A stretch of DNA of 64,000 bases, taken from contig MCFH01000022.1 of the NCBI GenBank assembly GCA_002104945.1, positions 62,001-126,000 of the forward strand, in the 5' to 3' direction. This DNA is from Piromyces finnis. Its lineage: Eukaryota; Neocallimastigomycota; Neocallimastigomycetes; Neocallimastigales; Neocallimastigaceae. The notes beneath the pieces were generated by a model that worked only from the letters and a program-made list of their open reading frames with translations, searched no databases and was not told the origin of the DNA. The position numbers and the translations under genes are program-made. This document shows, one piece after another, positions 42,267-56,292 of the stretch (positions within the stretch are counted from its first letter, which is position 1; each line of letters opens with the position of its first letter).

Positions 42267-42912
42267 TGTCAAAATCACAATTCATGAAATTGACATTTCA
42301 TGAAATTTCATAATTTTGAATTATTAGTTAAATTAATTAAAATATTAATTTAATAATATTTTACTAATAATAGTTTATTTAATATAAATATTAATTGGAA
42401 AGCTATTTATTATCCGGAGATAAATAATGTAACAATTAATTAATATTAAACAAACCAATTAGTAAAATAAGATTCATTTAAATAATTATTAATATTATTT
42501 TTAACAACTTATTAATATCGATATCTAAAGAAAATTATATTATATTATTATTATATTTTATTAATATTTATATTTATATTTATATTATTATACATGTATA
42601 ACTTAAATTATATTATTATTATACTTTATTAATATCAACATTATATTAAAAATGAAAGTATAAATAAGTTGAACAAAGAACAACTTTAAGAAGTTCTTTG
42701 TGAGATTATTATACTCATTTTTATATAGTAAATTCAATATTTAAAATTAATAATTATCATTTATTTATATTATAAAAATCAAATAAAATATTTCTTAAAA
42801 AACTATATTTATTACTCTTTTATTTATAAAAATTTATTATTTACTATATAATTAAGCCTATCCTAACCTAGTAGACTTAATTATAGTTCTAAATCCACTC
42901 TAACTCTTGACA
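42267..42912 (+). repeat. X 3' LTR
   Basis: 646 bp from TGTCAAAATC to CTCTTGACA, directly after the polypurine tract. Presumed target base group TCGTG follows at 42913; the 5' LTR is lost, so no target duplication can be checked. Confidence 0.72.
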
Positions 42913-42966
42913 TCGTGTTTATTCAGCTAGTTTTTATTATGTTTTTATATGAGTAACGTATCAATA

Positions 42967-43838
42967 TGTAAGAAATAATAATTATTTCAATCTAAATAAT
43001 TAATATTTCTTATTAGTTTAATAATTTAGTTAATAATATTTTATACACTTAAATTATTTATTTAATTTATTTAGTTAAATATAATGTATACATTCAGATA
43101 CTTTATTTAATTTATTTAGTTAAATATATTTCATATATTTATATAATTTATTTAATTTATTTAATTAAATAATAATTTGTTCATTTGATTTTTAAATAAT
43201 ATTTATATACAAGAATCCGTAATTTTACCCTTTAATTATATATTACTAATTAATTTACCTGTTATATCTAAACACGGATTTACTTTAGGAAATCGGTATT
43301 TTAAGGTTTTTCCGATTATTATTACAAATAATTGGTTTTACTTAAAATTTACACGATGACCAATATGATTAGAATATTGGTTGAAAACTTGTTTAGGTTT
43401 TTCTTCTAGTCTTTTCCTAAACATTTTATTTGTTAAGATTAGAACTCATTTATTTAACCTTATTTTTTAATAAAAATATAAATAAACACTCTTGAAATTC
43501 TTTAGAATTCAAGAGTTATTATTATAAGAAAAATTAATTATAATAAATAACAAATAATTTTATTTAATAAAAATTAATTAATAAAAAATCATATTATTAA
43601 TAAAACATAATTCTTATATTATACATTTTATTCTCATCCCTCTTCCCATTTGTGTTTTTTGTTGTTTATTATAAATCCTTATAATAAACTCGTTAAGTTC
43701 TAGTTTTTTAATTTCATATTTAATTTTTTATTATTTCTTTCCATATACATATAATTTAATATTAAATTTTAATATTGAGTTATCGACAAGTAATTATATT
43801 ATACTATTTAATATAAACATTATAATAAAATTACTACA
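42967..43838 (+). mobile_element. Family Y solo LTR copy B
   Basis: 872 bp, TGTAAGAAAT...ATTACTACA, with perfect target duplication CAATA at 42962-42966 and 43839-43843. Contains the structured RNA block. Confidence 0.88.
43303..43516 (+). other. Family Y LTR structured RNA, copy B
   Basis: S1 ATTTTAAG/CTTAAAAT (43308-43315, 43341-43348) enclosing CCGATTATT/AATAATTGG; S2 ACCAATAT/ATATTGGT (43359-43366, 43374-43381); S3 TGTTTAGG/CCTAAACA (43390-43397, 43416-43423), loop identical to copy A; S4 ACTCTTGAA/TTCAAGAGT (43488-43496, 43508-43516). Confidence 0.78.
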
Positions 43839-43843
43839 CAATA

Positions 43844-43877
43844 ATTGATAAATAATTAAATTTATAAATTATGAATT

Positions 43878-43911
<34 letters not shown>

Positions 43912-44487
43912 TTAAAACACAGATAGTTAAAAATTAAAATAATTAACATGTATAAAATTATTAAATTAAAAATTATAAATGTAAACTTTTTTGTTTATTT
44001 AATTGTTTATTTATTTTTAAATTAAATAGTTTATATTTGTTTATAATTATACTTTAAAATAATAATTTTGTATAAATAGTGATAGAATTACTTTATTTTA
44101 AAAGATGTTCCTAATAATCCATAAAAATTAGATATAGTTATATTAAATTTATATATTATGGTTACTAATTATCCAAGAGAGAAAAATTAGATATTTATAC
44201 TTAATAAAACAATATTTATTTTACAACATTTATAATACATACTAGATGTATTAAATTTTAATTATTTAATAATACTAGAGTTATTAAATAATATGATAAT
44301 ATAATAATTTTATAATTAAATAAAATAACATTTTATATTAAAAACTAACACTTGCAAATGAACAAGTATAAAAATCATTTATTTTATTTTTATTTTCCTT
44401 ATTTTTATTTATAAATTTTTAGATACAGATATTATCACTTTTTATAGTAAAATATAGAATTAAGATAATATCCTCTTCGTATCATAA
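43844..44487 (+). repeat. Left arm of inverted repeat, with TAA run
   Basis: 43879-43912 is a (TAA)n run. About 43918-44487 matches 47395-47904 in inverted orientation (for example around GTTCCTAATAATCC and GAACAAGTATAAAAATC). Both arms end next to a family Y-like LTR start, so they probably derive from one older element. Confidence 0.7.
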
Positions 44488-45119
44488 TGTAAGAAATTAG
44501 AATTAAACTTAAGTAATTCTATATTTCTTATTAAAATGTATACATTTTTCATGTTTTATTTTATTAATATTTTATAAATGTAACAATACTTATTATGTAA
44601 TATGTGTAATGTAAATTAAATTGTAGTTTTATTTTAAATTATATTAAACATTTTATTTAATTATTTAGTATATTTTATTATCTAAATTAAAATTAAAGTA
44701 AAATTGATAGGAACCGGATATTAAATATTTTTCCTATCACAAATAGATTTTGATTTAATTATTCGGTGATTAATAAGAATAGATTATTAATCGAAATCCT
44801 TCTAGGGTTTTCTTATCTAGTCTTTCCCTAGAAGATTTATTTGTTAGACTAGAAAATTCTTTAATTTAACCCAAAATTTTAAAATTCTTATAAATAAAAC
44901 AACTCTTGAATTTAATTAAAAAATTTAAGAGTTATTATTTTTTCTTTGTAAGAAAAAATAAACTCAAAACTTATTAAGAGAAAGTTTAAAAAAATTATTT
45001 TAAAAAAAAAATTATTATTCAATAATTTAAAATAAGAATAAAACAAAACATTAAAGATACGTATTACTCATTTTGTGAATATAGTTATATTATTATATTA
45101 CTTACAGTGTATTATTACA
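44488..45119 (+). mobile_element. Family Y LTR copy C (boundaries uncertain at 3' end)
   Basis: Begins TGTAAGAAATTAG and contains the structured block; a likely end is ATTATTACA at 45119. No matching target duplication was found (CATAA on the left), so the 3' end may be lost or recombined. Confidence 0.6.
44713..44933 (+). other. Family Y LTR structured RNA, copy C
   Basis: S1 ATTAAAT/ATTTAAT (44720-44726, 44753-44759); S2 GATTAATAA/TTATTAATC (44768-44776, 44784-44792); S3 CTTCTAGGG/CCCTAGAAG (44799-44807, 44826-44834), loop TTTTCTTATCTAGTCTTT; S4 about 13 bp from 44901 with 44921-44933, then TTATTATT. Confidence 0.78.
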
Positions 45120-45120
45120 T

Positions 45121-46343
45121 TGTAGTTATGTAAAGTGGGCTAGGATTGGTATGTAACTTGGTCAGAATGTTTTATATAATATAACTTAATTTACTAATAA
45201 AATATTAAACTTATTTATTATTAAATCTTTTCTTCAAAACTTATTAAAGAATTTAAATAATACTAATTTAAAAATTAAATAGGTTTTTATATTTAAAATA
45301 AAAATTTTAATATAATTTAATTATGAAATTTGTTTATTAATTATTTATTTATTAAGATAATATTTATTAAGTTATATTATAATTAATAATTAATAATTAA
45401 TAATCTTACAAAGAATTTCAAAATTGATTTCAATTCTTTGTTTAAATACTTTTTCCTTACATATAATAAAATTACATTGATATTAATATTGATATTAATA
45501 ATAAAGATAAAAATAAAATAATTAAAATATTAATAATGGATATTGATATTAATAATATGAATTCATATGATAGATCTTAAGATTAATCTTTTAAATTACT
45601 TTTAAAATAAAAGTATTGTTTTAACCATGTTAAATTGTAAATATTTAATATTATAAATTGAGAATAACAATTACTGATACTAATTATATATTCTCATGAT
45701 TAATTAATTAATAATTATAACTAATGATTTTTGATCCAAAGGCTTTTTTGGTTTGATTATGATTGAGGTTATTAATCAAAATTATTTGAAAAATTATTAA
45801 TTAATTTTTATAATTGATTAGGTTTGTAATCAAGAATATTTATTAGCTAACCTTATTTAATAATAATGGAGAATTTTTAAATTGAATTATTTATAGAAAG
45901 TTGGATGACTTGAATAATGACTTTAATTATATAAATTAATATTAATCATTTTAATATATATTATTATATATTTATTGGAACTAATTAATTCTTTAAATAG
46001 CTATATCTCAAGAACTAGTGGTCTAAATTAGCTGAAAATTTGTGAGAATATAGATCTCGACTAGTACTTTCTAATAAAATTAATTTGAAGTCTCTAGAAA
46101 AGGAAAATAGGACACGAGATTAAGAAGTTATCGCTAGTTTCGTATAGCACATTTTCTTCTCAAGGGTTAATTTATTGAAAATTAAATTTTTGTGATCCTT
46201 AACCCTTTTCAATATTAAATTTTTCCAAGTGATCTTTTTAATTATTTTTAAAAGTGTTTTATACTTTTTGAAATATAAATTTGATTTTTAAGTTGTTTAT
46301 TTGAACATTTAATTTATTTTTTAATCGTCTTCTATTCTTGACA
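45121..46343 (-). repeat. Old LTR-like repeat Z
   Basis: Minus-strand LTR-like sequence starting TGTCAAGAATAG at 46343. It shares with LTR1 an AAGGGTTAA/TTAACCCTT hairpin and a GGTCAGAATGTT-type terminal block near 45160. The left end is uncertain and no target duplication was found. Confidence 0.4.
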
Positions 46344-46350
46344 CAAGTTA

Positions 46351-47343
46351 TGTTAAGTTTTTGGATTTGGTTATGCGGCCAGGTCAGAATGTTATCAATT
46401 ATATAGTAAATATGTTTTTTAAGAAATTAAATTTAATTATAAAATAACCCTTTAAACTTCCAAATGAAAAATTAATATTTATTCTTTAGAATAACTTTTT
46501 TATAAAATTTTATTTATTTATTAATAATAATATAAATGATAATATATTTAATAACTATATAATTAAGATTATAACTATAATCTTTACAAAGAATTAAAAT
46601 CAAATTAAATTCATTCTATTTTATATTCTTTGTTCAGATTATTAAATTGATAAAAATAAAGTATTACATGTAATATGTTAATAATATAATAAGATTGTTT
46701 GTTTGTTTGTTTGTTTTGTCATGACATAAAATAAAATAAACATATGATTAATCATTTAAACACTTGATCCATTAACCTATTTTATAATAATTAAAATTAT
46801 TTAATTTATAAATGTTAACTGTTACACCTAAATGGTTTAGTTCTATTTTTAGTAACAGTCACTATCATTAATTAAATTAATATAATTAGAATTTCTATTG
46901 ATATCTTTTTAATTTTCGTCAAGTTATAAGAAATGTCTATGATCCATACTTGATATCATATTAATTTTAATTTACTTATTAAAATCTTCAAATGATCATA
47001 TCTTCCTTAAATGACCAGTTAGAAGGACCGCGATTATACCAAAATATAGCTTTTCCCTTAAGCTTTCTAATAAACTTGGTTTCACAGCCGTAATACTTAC
47101 AGCCGTAGCACTCGTTTTTGGCGAGTTATGCGTAGTTTCGTATTTGTTTATTTTTGGCTAAGGGTTATAGTGTATTGATATTAAATTTTTTGAAATCATA
47201 ACCCTTTCACTGAACCAAAATTTAAAAGGTGACTTTTAAAGGTGTTTTAAAATAATTATTGGGATCATTTAATTCTAATTATTATGTTTAATTAATTATA
47301 GATATTACCTGAATTTGTTTTAAATCCAGTTAATATCTTCACA
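46351..47343 (-). mobile_element. Solo LTR, LTR1 family, diverged
   Basis: 993 bp, about 140 bp shorter than the E3 LTRs through deletions and with many substitutions. Perfect target duplication AGTTA at 46346-46350 and 47344-47348. Older than E3 and than the solo LTR at 54609. Confidence 0.9.
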
Positions 47344-47348
47344 AGTTA

Positions 47349-47904
47349 AGAATGTACATATAAAATTAAAATTATATATTAAATTCTTACATATAATTGA
47401 TACGAAGAAAAATATTATCTTAATTCTATAAATGAATATAGAAAGTGATAATATTTGTATCTAAAAAATAATATTTAATAAATAAAATTTAAAGAAAATA
47501 AAAATAAATGATTTTTATACTTGTTCATTTTCAAGTATTAGTTAGTTTTATAAAATATAGTTTATTTAATTATAAATTTTGATATTTAATAACTCTAGTA
47601 TTATTAAATATATATTTTATTATGAATACATCTCGGTATGTATGTGAATATAATTATAAGTATTATTTTAATAAATTTAATATTATTATCTAATTTTTCT
47701 GGATTATTAGGAACATTTTTAAAAATAAGTAATTCTATCACTATTTATACAAAATTATTATTTTAAGATATAATTATAAACAAATATAAACTATTTAATT
47801 TAAAAAGAAATAAACAATTAAATAAACAAAAAGTTTACATTTATAATTTTTAATTTAATAATTTTATACATGTTAAATATTTTAAATTTTTATCTATATT
47901 TTAA
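47349..47904 (-). repeat. Right arm of inverted repeat plus LTR-Y-like fragment
   Basis: 47349-47394 (minus) begins TGTAAGAATTTAATA, like a family Y start. 47395-47904 is the inverted match to 43918-44487. Confidence 0.65.
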
Positions 47905-50900
47905 TTATTTGTAAAAATTTTACTAAACTTATAATTTAATATTAAAATATTAAATTAAATAAAAGGTTAAAAGATAACTAGGTTAGAAAAAAAAATGTTT
48001 TATTAAAATAATCTTAATTGATTTATAAATGAATAATTAAATTATGTATTATAGTTAAAATAATTCCTTTTTATTTTATTTAAAGAATATATATAATAAT
48101 AAGATTATTTAATAGTAATACTTATTAAGTATTAATAAGATAATAATCTTTACAAAGATTTAATTCATAAAACTATTCTAAACTATTTATACTATTTGTA
48201 ATTTTACATTTAATAATAAAATAACTTTTCAATACATGATTATATTCATAATATATTTTATAATACTTAAACTAAACTTAAGACTTATTCCTAATTATTA
48301 AAAAATAACTATTGTTTATAATATTCATAATATTAATTATTTCTTAATTATAATATAATTCATTGAATATAATATTAATAATTATAATCCTCTAGTTCAA
48401 AGATTATAAATTATGTTATTGAAATAATTATTATAAAATAAAGTTAATTAGTTCCGGAAAATAATTTTAATTTAATTAAACAATAATTTTTTATACTTTG
48501 AGTGAATGATTTATGTTTGATATATCAGGGGTGATCATTCTCTGAATAAACAATTAATCATTGCTAACAAAATATCTTTAAATTGGAATATCTCGTGAAC
48601 CAGCAGAGATATTGACATGATTTTAAGATATGTTGTTTGTCTCGAGCGTGGCTTTCTAACGAACTTAATTATAACCAAAATATTTTTATTCAAAAATCGT
48701 CATTCGTTGAGGAGATACGCGTGTTTTTTCTTATTCCATTTTAACGATAAGGGTTAAAGTTATTTATTATAAAAATTATTAAGGGTTAAGGTCATATTTT
48801 AACCTTTTCTAAATTTTTAAATATTTCTTAATAAAATTTTATAATTTATTTGAAAATAAAATATTTGTTGATTTTGAATTTTCATAAGTGATTTCACAAT
48901 TCCAAGTGATCTTGAAATTGTAATTTCACTAGTATTCGTGACATTATTTGTAAAAGTTTTACTAAACTTATAATTTAATATTAAAATATTAAATTAAATA
49001 AAAGGTTAAAAGATAACTAGGTTAGAAAAAAAATGTTTTATTAAAATAATCTTAATTGATTTATAAATGAATAATTAAATTATGTATTATAGTTAAAATA
49101 ATTCCTTTTTATTTTATTTAAAGAATATATATAATAATAAGATTATTTAATAGTAATACTTATTAAGTATTAATAAGATAATAATCTTTACAAAGATTTA
49201 ATTCATAAACTATTCTAAACTATTTATACTATTTGTAATTTTACATTTAATAATAAAATAACTTTTCAATACATGATTATATTCATAATATATTTTATAA
49301 TACTTAAACTAAACTTAAGACTTATTCCTAATTATTAAAAAATAACTATTGTTTATAATATTCATAATATTAATTATTTCTTAATTATAATATAATTCAT
49401 TGAATATAATATTAATAATTATAATCCTCTAGTTCAAAGATTATAAATTATGTTATTGAAATAATTATTATAAAATAAAGTTAATTAGTTCCGGAAAATA
49501 ATTTTAATTTAATTAAACAATAATTTTTTATACTTTGAGTGAATGATTTATGTTTGATATATCAGGGGTGATCATTCTCTGAATAAACAATTAATCATTG
49601 CTAACAAAATATCTTTAAATTGGAATATCTCGTGAACCAGCAGAGATATTGACATGATTTTAAGATATGTTGTTTGTCTCGAGCGTGGCTTTCTAACGAA
49701 CTTAATTATAACCAAAATATTTTTATTCAAAAATCGTCATTCGTTGAGGAGATACGCGTGTTTTTTCTTATTCCATTTTAACGATAAGGGTTAAAGTTAT
49801 TTATTATAAAAATTATTAAGGGTTAAGGTCATATTTTAACCTTTTCTAAATTTTTAAATATTTCTTAATAAAATTTTATAATTTATTTGAAAATAAAATA
49901 TTTGTTGATTTTGAATTTTCATAAGTGATTTCACAATTCCAAGTGATCTTGAAATTGTAATTTCACTAGTATTCGTGACATTATTTGTAAAAGTTTTACT
50001 AAACTTATAATTTAATATTAAAATATTAAATTAAATAAAAGGTTAAAAGATAACTAGGTTAGAAAAAAAATGTTTTATTAAAATAATCTTAATTGATTTA
50101 TAAATGAATAATTAAATTATGTATTATAGTTAAAATAATTCCTTTTTATTTTATTTAAAGAATATATATAATAATAAGATTATTTAATAGTAATACTTAT
50201 TAAGTATTAATAAGATAATAATCTTTACAAAGATTTAATTCATAAACTATTCTAAACTATTTATACTATTTGTAATTTTACATTTAATAATAAAATAACT
50301 TTTCAATACATGATTATATTCATAATATATTTTATAATACTTAAACTAAACTTAAGACTTATTCCTAATTATTAAAAAATAACTATTGTTTATAATATTC
50401 ATAATATTAATTATTTCTTAATTATAATATAATTCATTGAATATAATATTAATAATTATAATCCTCTAGTTCAAAGATTATAAATTATGTTATTGAAATA
50501 ATTATTATAAAATAAAGTTAATTAGTTCCGGAAAATAATTTTAATTTAATTAAACAATAATTTTTTATACTTTGAGTGAATGATTTATGTTTGATATATC
50601 AGGGGTGATCATTCTCTGAATAAACAATTAATCATTGCTAACAAAATATCTTTAAATTGGAATATCTCGTGAACCAGCAGAGATATTGACATGATTTTAA
50701 GATATGTTGTTTGTCTCGAGCGTGGCTTTCTAACGAACTTAATTATAACCAAAATATTTTTATTCAAAAATCGTCATTCGTTGAGGAGATACGCGTGTTT
50801 TTTCTTATTCCATTTTAACGATAAGGGTTAAAGTTATTTATTATAAAAATTATTAAGGGTTAAGGTCATATTTTAACCTTTTCTAAATTTTTAAATATTT

Positions 50901-53096
50901 CTTAATAAAATTTTATAATTTATTTGAAAATAAAATATTTGTTGATTTTGAATTTTCATAAGTGATTTCACAATTCCAAGTGATCTTGAAATTGTAATTT
51001 CACTAGTATTCGTGACATTATTTGTAAAAGTTTTACTAAACTTATAATTTAATATTAAAATATTAAATTAAATAAAAGGTTAAAAGATAACTAGGTTAGA
51101 AAAAAAATGTTTTATTAAAATAATCTTAATTGATTTATAAATGAATAATTAAATTATGTATTATAGTTAAAATAATTCCTTTTTATTTTATTTAAAGAAT
51201 ATATATAATAATAAGATTATTTAATAGTAATACTTATTAAGTATTAATAAGATAATAATCTTTACAAAGATTTAATTCATAAACTATTCTAAACTATTTA
51301 TACTATTTGTAATTTTACATTTAATAATAAAATAACTTTTCAATACATGATTATATTCATAATATATTTTATAATACTTAAACTAAACTTAAGACTTATT
51401 CCTAATTATTAAAAAATAACTATTGTTTATAATATTCATAATATTAATTATTTCTTAATTATAATATAATTCATTGAATATAATATTAATAATTATAATC
51501 CTCTAGTTCAAAGATTATAAATTATGTTATTGAAATAATTATTATAAAATAAAGTTAATTAGTTCCGGAAAATAATTTTAATTTAATTAAACAATAATTT
51601 TTTATACTTTGAGTGAATGATTTATGTTTGATATATCAGGGGTGATCATTCTCTGAATAAACAATTAATCATTGCTAACAAAATATCTTTAAATTGGAAT
51701 ATCTCGTGAACCAGCAGAGATATTGACATGATTTTAAGATATGTTGTTTGTCTCGAGCGTGGCTTTCTAACGAACTTAATTATAACCAAAATATTTTTAT
51801 TCAAAAATCGTCATTCGTTGAGGAGATACGCGTGTTTTTTCTTATTCCATTTTAACGATAAGGGTTAAAGTTATTTATTATAAAAATTATTAAGGGTTAA
51901 GGTCATATTTTAACCTTTTCTAAATTTTTAAATATTTCTTAATAAAATTTTATAATTTATTTGAAAATAAAATATTTGTTGATTTTGAATTTTCATAAGT
52001 GATTTCACAATTCCAAGTGATCTTGAAATTGTAATTTCACTAGTATTCGTGACATTATTTGTAAAAGTTTTACTAAACTTATAATTTAATATTAAAATAT
52101 TAAATTAAATAAAAGGTTAAAAGATAACTAGGTTAGAAAAAAAATGTTTTATTAAAATAATCTTAATTGATTTATAAATGAATAATTAAATTATGTATTA
52201 TAGTTAAAATAATTCCTTTTTATTTTATTTAAAGAATATATATAATAATAAGATTATTTAATAGTAATACTTATTAAGTATTAATAAGATAATAATCTTT
52301 ACAAAGATTTAATTCATAAACTATTCTAAACTATTTATACTATTTGTAATTTTACATTTAATAATAAAATAACTTTTCAATACATGATTATATTCATAAT
52401 ATATTTTATAATACCTAAACTAAACTTAAGACTTATTCCTAATTATTAAAAAATAACTATTGTTTATAATATTCATAATATTAATTATTTCTTAATTATA
52501 ATATAATTCATTGAATATAATATTAATAATTATAATCCTCTAGTTCAAAGATTATAAATTATGTTATTGAAATAATTATTATAAAATAAAGTTAATTAGT
52601 TCCGGAAAATAATTTTAATTTAATTAAACAATAATTTTTTATACTTTGAGTGAATGATTTATGTTTGATATATCAGGGGTGATCATTCTCTGAATAAACA
52701 ATTAATCATTGCTAACAAAATATCTTTAAATTGGAATATCTCGTGAACCAGCAGAGATATTGACATGATTTTAAGATATGTTGTTTGTCTCGAGCGTGGC
52801 TTTCTAACGAACTTAATTATAACCAAAATATTTTTATTCAAAAATCGTCATTCGTTGAGGAGATACGCGTGTTTTTTCTTATTCCATTTTAACGATAAGG
52901 GTTAAAGTTATTTATTATAAAAATTATTAAGGGTTAAGGTCATATTTTAACCTTTTCTAAATTTTTAAATATTTCTTAATAAAATTTTATAATTTATTTG
53001 AAAATAAAATATTTGTTGATTTTGAATTTTCATAAGTGATTTCACAATTCCAAGTGATCTTGAAATTGTAATTTCACTAGTATTCGTGACATTATT
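47905..53096 (-). repeat. Tandem array of five LTRs sharing a 5-bp target duplication
   Basis: Five head-to-tail units start at 47905, 48944, 49981, 51018 and 52055 (periods 1039, 1037, 1037, 1037), closed by a final TTATT at 53092-53096. Each unit is TTATT plus a TG...CA sequence of 1,032 bp (1,034 in the first), which in minus orientation begins TGTCACGAATACTAG and ends TTTTACA, with an LTR1/Z-like organisation. Only a few differences were noticed between units (for example ACCTAAAC in unit 5, two 1-bp insertions in unit 1). No coding sequence. Confidence 0.93.
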
Positions 53097-53157
53097 ATTA
53101 TTATTATTATTAATTTATAATTTATAAATTTAATTATTTATCATAATGTTATATGCT

Positions 53158-53229
53158 GGGGATATAACTCAGTGGTAGAGTGCTTGCTTTGCATGCAAGA
53201 AGCCTCGGGTTCGATCCCCGATATCTCCA
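53158..53229 (+). tRNA. tRNA-Ala (UGC), copy 2
   Basis: Identical to 2278-2349. Confidence 0.96.
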
Positions 53230-53597
53230 TTAACTAACATTTTTATACTTAGTATTAAAATATGAATATAAAATATATAAATTTATTTTATTAAGTAAAT
53301 GTGTGAATTATTAAGAGTTTAATTGGATTTAAGTTATTAAGTTTAAAAGTTAGGATATATTCTATTAATTATATAATAAAGTAATATTGTTAAATTTTAA
53401 TAAGAAATAATTATTAAAAATTTTTATTGAATTATTTTATTTAATTTTTTTTTATTACATATAGATGATAATTACAAATTATTTAAATATTAAATTTACT
53501 ATAAAATGAATATTAAAAATCTCACAAAGAATTTTTAAAATTACTCTTTATTCCTCTTATTTATATTTTTATTTTTAATATAATATTGATATTAATA

Positions 53598-54390
<793 letters not shown>

Positions 54391-54462
54391 TGCCTATTGA
54401 CGGAATTGAACCACCGACCTTCGCTTTACAAGAGCGACGCTCTACCACTAAGCCAAACAGGC
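54391..54462 (-). tRNA. tRNA-Thr (UGU), copy 2
   Basis: Identical to 3568-3639. Confidence 0.94.
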
Positions 54463-54470
54463 ATTACAAT

Positions 54471-54541
54471 TGCGTTAACCGGGAATCGAACCCGGGCCAT
54501 TTGCTTGGAAGGCAAATATTCTACCTCTATACTATTAACGC
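54471..54541 (-). tRNA. tRNA-Gly (UCC), copy 2
   Basis: As 3648-3718, but the T stem CCGGG/CCCGG is fully paired. Confidence 0.95.
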
Positions 54542-54608
54542 TTTATGCATTGATTTTTGGTACACCACATTCAGAAAAATGCAATAAATCTATATATTTG
54601 GTAAATGA

Positions 54609-55745
54609 TGTGAAGATATTAACTGGATTTAAAACAAATTCAGATAATATCTATAATTAATTAAACATAATAATTATAATTAAATAATTTCAATAATTAT
54701 TTTAAAACACTTTTAAAAGTCACCTTTTAAATTTTGATTCAGTGAAAGGGTTATGATTTCAAAAATTTAATATCAATACACTATAACCCTTAACCAAAAA
54801 TAAGCAAGTACGAAATAAGGTGTAACTCGCCAAAAACGATCGCTACGGCTGTAAGTGCTACGGTGATGAAACTAGGTTTATTGGAAAGCTTAGGAAGAAA
54901 GCTACAATTTGGTACAATCGCGGTCCTTCTAACTGATCATTTAAGGAAGTTATGATCATTTAAAGATTTTATTAGGTAAATTAAAATCAATATGATATCA
55001 AGTATGGATCATAAATATTTCTTATGACTTGATGAAATTAAAAATATATCAATAGGAATTTTAGTTATATTAATTTAATTAATGATAACGATTGTTACTA
55101 AAAATAGAACTAGTGTAACAGTTAACACCTATAAATTAAATAATCTTAATTATTATAAAATAGGTTAACGGCAAGTTTTATTAGAAATAATTTTGAAAAT
55201 AATAATTATTTAATTATAACAAATATGTTATGGTAATATCAATTAATAATGATGAATTATTAATTGAATAGTTTTTATAATTACTAATTAGGATCAACTG
55301 TTTAAATGATTAATCATATGTTTATTTTATTTTATGTCATGACAAACAAACAAACAAACAAACAAACAAACAAACAAACAATCTTATTACTTATTTAATT
55401 ATATTACTAATATATTACATGTAATACTTTATTCTTATTAATATCAATTTAATAATCTGAACAAAGAATATAAAAGAGAATGAATTGAATTCGATTTTAA
55501 TTCTTTGTAAAGATTATAGTTATAATCTTAATTATATAGTTACTTATAATATCATTTATATTATTATTATTAAATAAATAAAAAATTTATAAAAAGTTAT
55601 TTTAAAGTAAATATAAATTTTTCATTTTTCATTTGAGAGTTGAAGGTGTTATTTTATAATTAAATTTAATTTCTTAAAAAACATTTTTACTATATAATTA
55701 ATAACATTCTGACCTGGCCGCATAACCAAACCCAAAAACTTAACA
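54609..55745 (+). mobile_element. Solo LTR, LTR1 family, young
   Basis: 1,137 bp, very close to the E3 LTRs (longer ACAA run, a small deletion near 55112). Perfect target duplication AATGA at 54604-54608 and 55746-55750. Confidence 0.94.
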
Positions 55746-55750
55746 AATGA

Positions 55751-56292
55751 AATAACCCTTATAATATATATGGATTTAAATATTTTTATTTGAGAAATTT
55801 ATATAACGATAGTAATAATAAGAATAGTAAATTAAATTAAATTAAAAACTTATAAATAATTTATTAAAGTAAAATAAACTTTTTATAATTTAATATAAGG
55901 ATGATAAAAATATAATTATATAAGGAAGAGAAAGACGCGTATATATATATAAAAAGGGAAGAGTTTTTAGTTTTAGTTAGTTTTTAGTTAGTTTATATTA
56001 ATTATATTATAAATAAAATAAAGATAAGGTGATAATAATAGAAGAATAAATAATATTATTGTTAGATTTAGTGAAGGAATTAATAATAATATTAGTTTAT
56101 TTTCTAAGATTATACCTATTTTTAAAAACAAATAATAATATAAAATAATAATAAATAATACTTATAAATAATAAAACTTGTAATAAAAATAATAAAACTT
56201 GTAATAAAAATAATAAAATAATAAATAAAATAATAAAATAATATATAATAAAAAATATTCATCTAGAATATAAATTTGTTATTTATAACTGT
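55751..56292. other. AT-rich non-coding stretch
   Basis: No gene or RNA seen; several short tandem runs such as AATAATAAAACTTGTAATAA near 56170-56210. Confidence 0.45.

Noticed and set aside
47905-53096. CRISPR-like or centromeric satellite reading of the 1-kb tandem array
   Set aside because: Units have LTR ends and a shared 5-bp target duplication; there is no repeat-spacer pattern, and a centromere role has no support here.
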